Shown: piece by piece, positions 54,194 through 55,942 of the stretch | Layout: every line of letters starts with the position of its first letter | Numbering within the stretch: the stretch's first letter is position 1 | Assembly: GCA_013152815.1 (NCBI GenBank) | Contig: JAADFO010000044.1 | Location: forward strand, 1-55,942 | Reading direction: 5' to 3' | Length of the DNA: 55,942 nucleotides | Source of the DNA: Nanobdellati archaeon | Lineage (GTDB): Archaea > Nanobdellota > Nanobdellia > Woesearchaeales > JAADFO01 | Notes under the pieces: generated by a model | Databases searched by the model: none | The model's input: only the letters and a program-made list of their open reading frames with translations | What the model was told of the DNA's origin: nothing | Position numbers and translations under genes: made by a program

Positions 54194-55942
54194 CTAGACC
54201 TTTCCTGCCGGGTCACCTTCCCTTCTTTCTTCCCTTCCTCTTCTTTCTTCTCCTCTTCCTGTTTTCTGGAAGTGGAGGCTGAGCTGGGTGCCTTCCCATG
54301 CATAGCGCACAGCGATATAGGTGGAGATGGCTTGGGCAAAGGGTCCCTGCGCTGTCGGAGGCCTGTTCTGGAAGACGTCGAGGATACGTCCCTTCTCCTG
54401 GGGCGTGAGATATTGGGCAGCATGTCTCGCCCTGATGGTCTGGTCCCGTATCCAGAGCTCCACCGGTCCGAGGATCGTCTGAAGATCATGGTGCTCCTGG
54501 AAATCCACGAGTTCCTGGGGGAACGATGCGTGCTCCAGTGCATAAAGTGCGTCCTGGGCGAAATACTTCTCGACGCTGTCCAACACCCTGGTCATGCTAT
54601 GTGGTTTTTTCGTGATGTCATGCTGCAGGAGCCTGGTGACCAGGTCTCTGGTCCGTGTCTCTTTCATCGCCAGGTGGGGCGCTTCCACCTTCTCATGATA
54701 GAAGCTCAAGGGCGTGTGGATCTGGAGCTCCCGGGGAAGGTTGCCGTCGGGCAGGACGTCCTCGTCCAGGGATATCTTCAGGTCGTAGTAATAATTGCCA
54801 GACTCATAGGTCTTCACTTTCTCGAACCGGTCTTTATGGAACATGCTGTCTGTTGAAAAGTTGTCTGTGGAAAACCCCGTCCCCTGAGGACGCTCTTCTT
54901 CACTCTCCACGACCCGAAGGTCGAAGGAGGCAGGCAGATGCCTGGCATAATCGATGGCATGGAGGAAGGTCGTGTGTCGTGAGATGTGTTCATGGATCCA
55001 CCCCCCGGGAAGATCTGCTGCTGATCCCTGCAACTGGTAGGGTTTCATGGCCCGGAACGCAGCCTCATAGTTCTCCTTGGTCACCAACGAGCTGAAAAGC
55101 TGTCTGATATCATTGCTGAATTCTAGATAGATCTCCTCCTGCAAGTCATTGGTCTCTTTCCCTTCACCGGACGCATAGTTGATGCCGTCGATAAAGAAGA
55201 AGGCGTTCTTGTAGCGCACGATGGCCTTGGGTATTCGGTTGTGTCGGTAGATGTTCGTGGAAAGGAACCGTATCCCTTCCATCTCGCTGTTCTTGAAGTC
55301 TATGTGCGGCGGAAAGTAGGTAGGTATTCCTCGCTTCCGCAGGGCATCATCATTCTTGAACTCAGACAGGATGCTCGCATAGAAGCTGTTCGCCTTCTTC
55401 TCTTCAGAAAGGAGCATGATTGTCCGTGCAAGGGCGCGGCGGGAGCCAGGGGGCAGGATGTCCGGTGCGTCATTATTCGTCCCTGCCTTCGACCCTGTTC
55501 TTTGCTTCCTCTTCGGGTTCCCTGCCTTCTTCCTGTTCGTCCTCTGATGCTCAGAGAAGAGCTTGTATAACGTATCGAAATAGATGCTGACCGGGTAGGT
55601 CTCAGGGATCTCGATATCAAAATGACGTTTGATGGTCACCTTCCGTTCAAGGTTCCATGTGACCTGCATGTCTTTCACGGGGAGTCTGTGGTCGGCGTAG
55701 CGGTTCATAAGATCGTCGAGGACGAGATGGGCGGTATCTGCCTGGATGCCCTTGATCCCCCTGATCCTGTCATGCTCGTCATAGGTCGCAAACTCCAGAC
55801 GATGTTCATTCTCTGGCGAGCGGTATATCCTGAGGATCTTATCCCAGATCCTCTGTTTGTTCTTCTCGAAGTCCCTGAAGAGGTTCTGGAAATTATTCTC
55901 GAAATCGAAGAGGTCATCATAACACAGGAGGATGTTCTGAAG
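54194..55942 (-). CDS. Large protein of unknown function (5' end beyond window)
   Basis: The minus-strand frame is open from the window edge to the stop at 54194, at least 582 residues. An internal ATG at 55708 (MNRYADHRL) is probably not the start, because the upstream frame (LQNILLCYDDLFDFENNFQN, DKILRIYRSPENEHRLEFAT) continues with the same coding character. No signal or membrane segment is seen. There is a basic linker (RTNRKKAGNPKRKQRTGSK), a middle rich in aromatic and acidic residues, and a charged end (GEERRGREERREGDPAGKV). It is convergent with the PUA gene. I do not recognise the family. Confidence 0.7.
   Translation of the reverse strand, partial: LQNILLCYDDLFDFENNFQNLFRDFEKNKQRIWDKILRIYRSPENEHRLEFATYDEHDRIRGIKGIQADTAHLVLDDLMNRYADHRLPVKDMQVTWNLERKVTIKRHFDIEIPETYPVSIYFDTLYKLFSEHQRTNRKKAGNPKRKQRTGSKAGTNNDAPDILPPGSRRALARTIMLLSEEKKANSFYASILSEFKNDDALRKRGIPTYFPPHIDFKNSEMEGIRFLSTNIYRHNRIPKAIVRYKNAFFFIDGINYASGEGKETNDLQEEIYLEFSNDIRQLFSSLVTKENYEAAFRAMKPYQLQGSAADLPGGWIHEHISRHTTFLHAIDYARHLPASFDLRVVESEEERPQGTGFSTDNFSTDSMFHKDRFEKVKTYESGNYYYDLKISLDEDVLPDGNLPRELQIHTPLSFYHEKVEAPHLAMKETRTRDLVTRLLQHDITKKPHSMTRVLDSVEKYFAQDALYALEHASFPQELVDFQEHHDLQTILGPVELWIRDQTIRARHAAQYLTPQEKGRILDVFQNRPPTAQGPFAQAISTYIAVRYAWEGTQLSLHFQKTGRGEERRGREERREGDPAGKV

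Overview
The window is an archaeal chromosome segment. It carries eS1, eS6, eS8, eL15, uL16/L10e, aIF2 gamma, aIF5B, aRF1, SRP54, a class I lysyl-tRNA synthetase and a type IV-pilus/TadA secretion locus with class III (KG|QxxxE) pilin signals. The recurring pilin start KKGQAAMEFLMTYGWAIL, the bifunctional PGI/PMI and a degenerate B-family polymerase suggest a DPANN archaeon, Woesearchaeota-like among those I know. That placement is inference. Base composition is moderately GC-rich by eye. About twenty genes have a TATA box centred 26-29 bp before the ATG, so leaderless transcription looks like the default for first genes. Shine-Dalgarno (SD) motifs such as GGTGAT or GGAGG mark internal operon genes.

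Layout. 1-3.4 kb: lysK (3' end cut by the window), a retropepsin-like protein overlapping a RimK-type ligase, and a 51-aa membrane peptide. 3.5-10.4 kb: purF divergent from purD-MTHFS-glyA-(unknown)-folD, a purine and one-carbon block. 10.5-12.7 kb: eS6, NOG1-type GTPase, uL16. 12.8-16.5 kb: exported proteins with N-terminal helices and a Cys-rich lipoprotein. 16.5-24.2 kb: tpiA, a lysine-rich chromatin-like protein, pgi/pmi, eL15, a zinc ribbon, a B-family polymerase with damaged catalytic motifs, CorA and an acidic protein. 24.3-28.2 kb: purE-purC-HAD-purB. 28.2-30.4 kb: an FSP1/NDH-2-like flavoprotein and 6-phosphogluconolactonase. 30.4-36.4 kb: a minus-strand operon of four pilin-like genes, a DUF1385 protein, thrS and aIF2 gamma. 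36.5-45 kb: a frameshifted pilin, two exported proteins, an 898-aa repeat protein, the secretion ATPase and two TadC/ArlJ-like membrane proteins. 45-54.2 kb: eS8, an unknown protein, a phosphoesterase, eS1, SRP54, aRF1, aIF5B and a PUA protein. The right end holds a large unknown gene that runs off the window.

The purine genes are spread over two blocks (purF, purD; purE, purC, purB) next to folD, glyA and MTHFS, which supply and recycle formyl-tetrahydrofolate. purM, purL, purN, purH and purK are not in the window.

The least expected content is non-coding. Three unrelated families of 140-225 bp palindromic, MITE-like elements occur, several with flanking direct duplications. Nearly all sit immediately upstream of the TATA box of a housekeeping gene. 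No transposase is present. The other notable find is the B-family polymerase homologue, in which both exonuclease and polymerase active-site motifs look lost.
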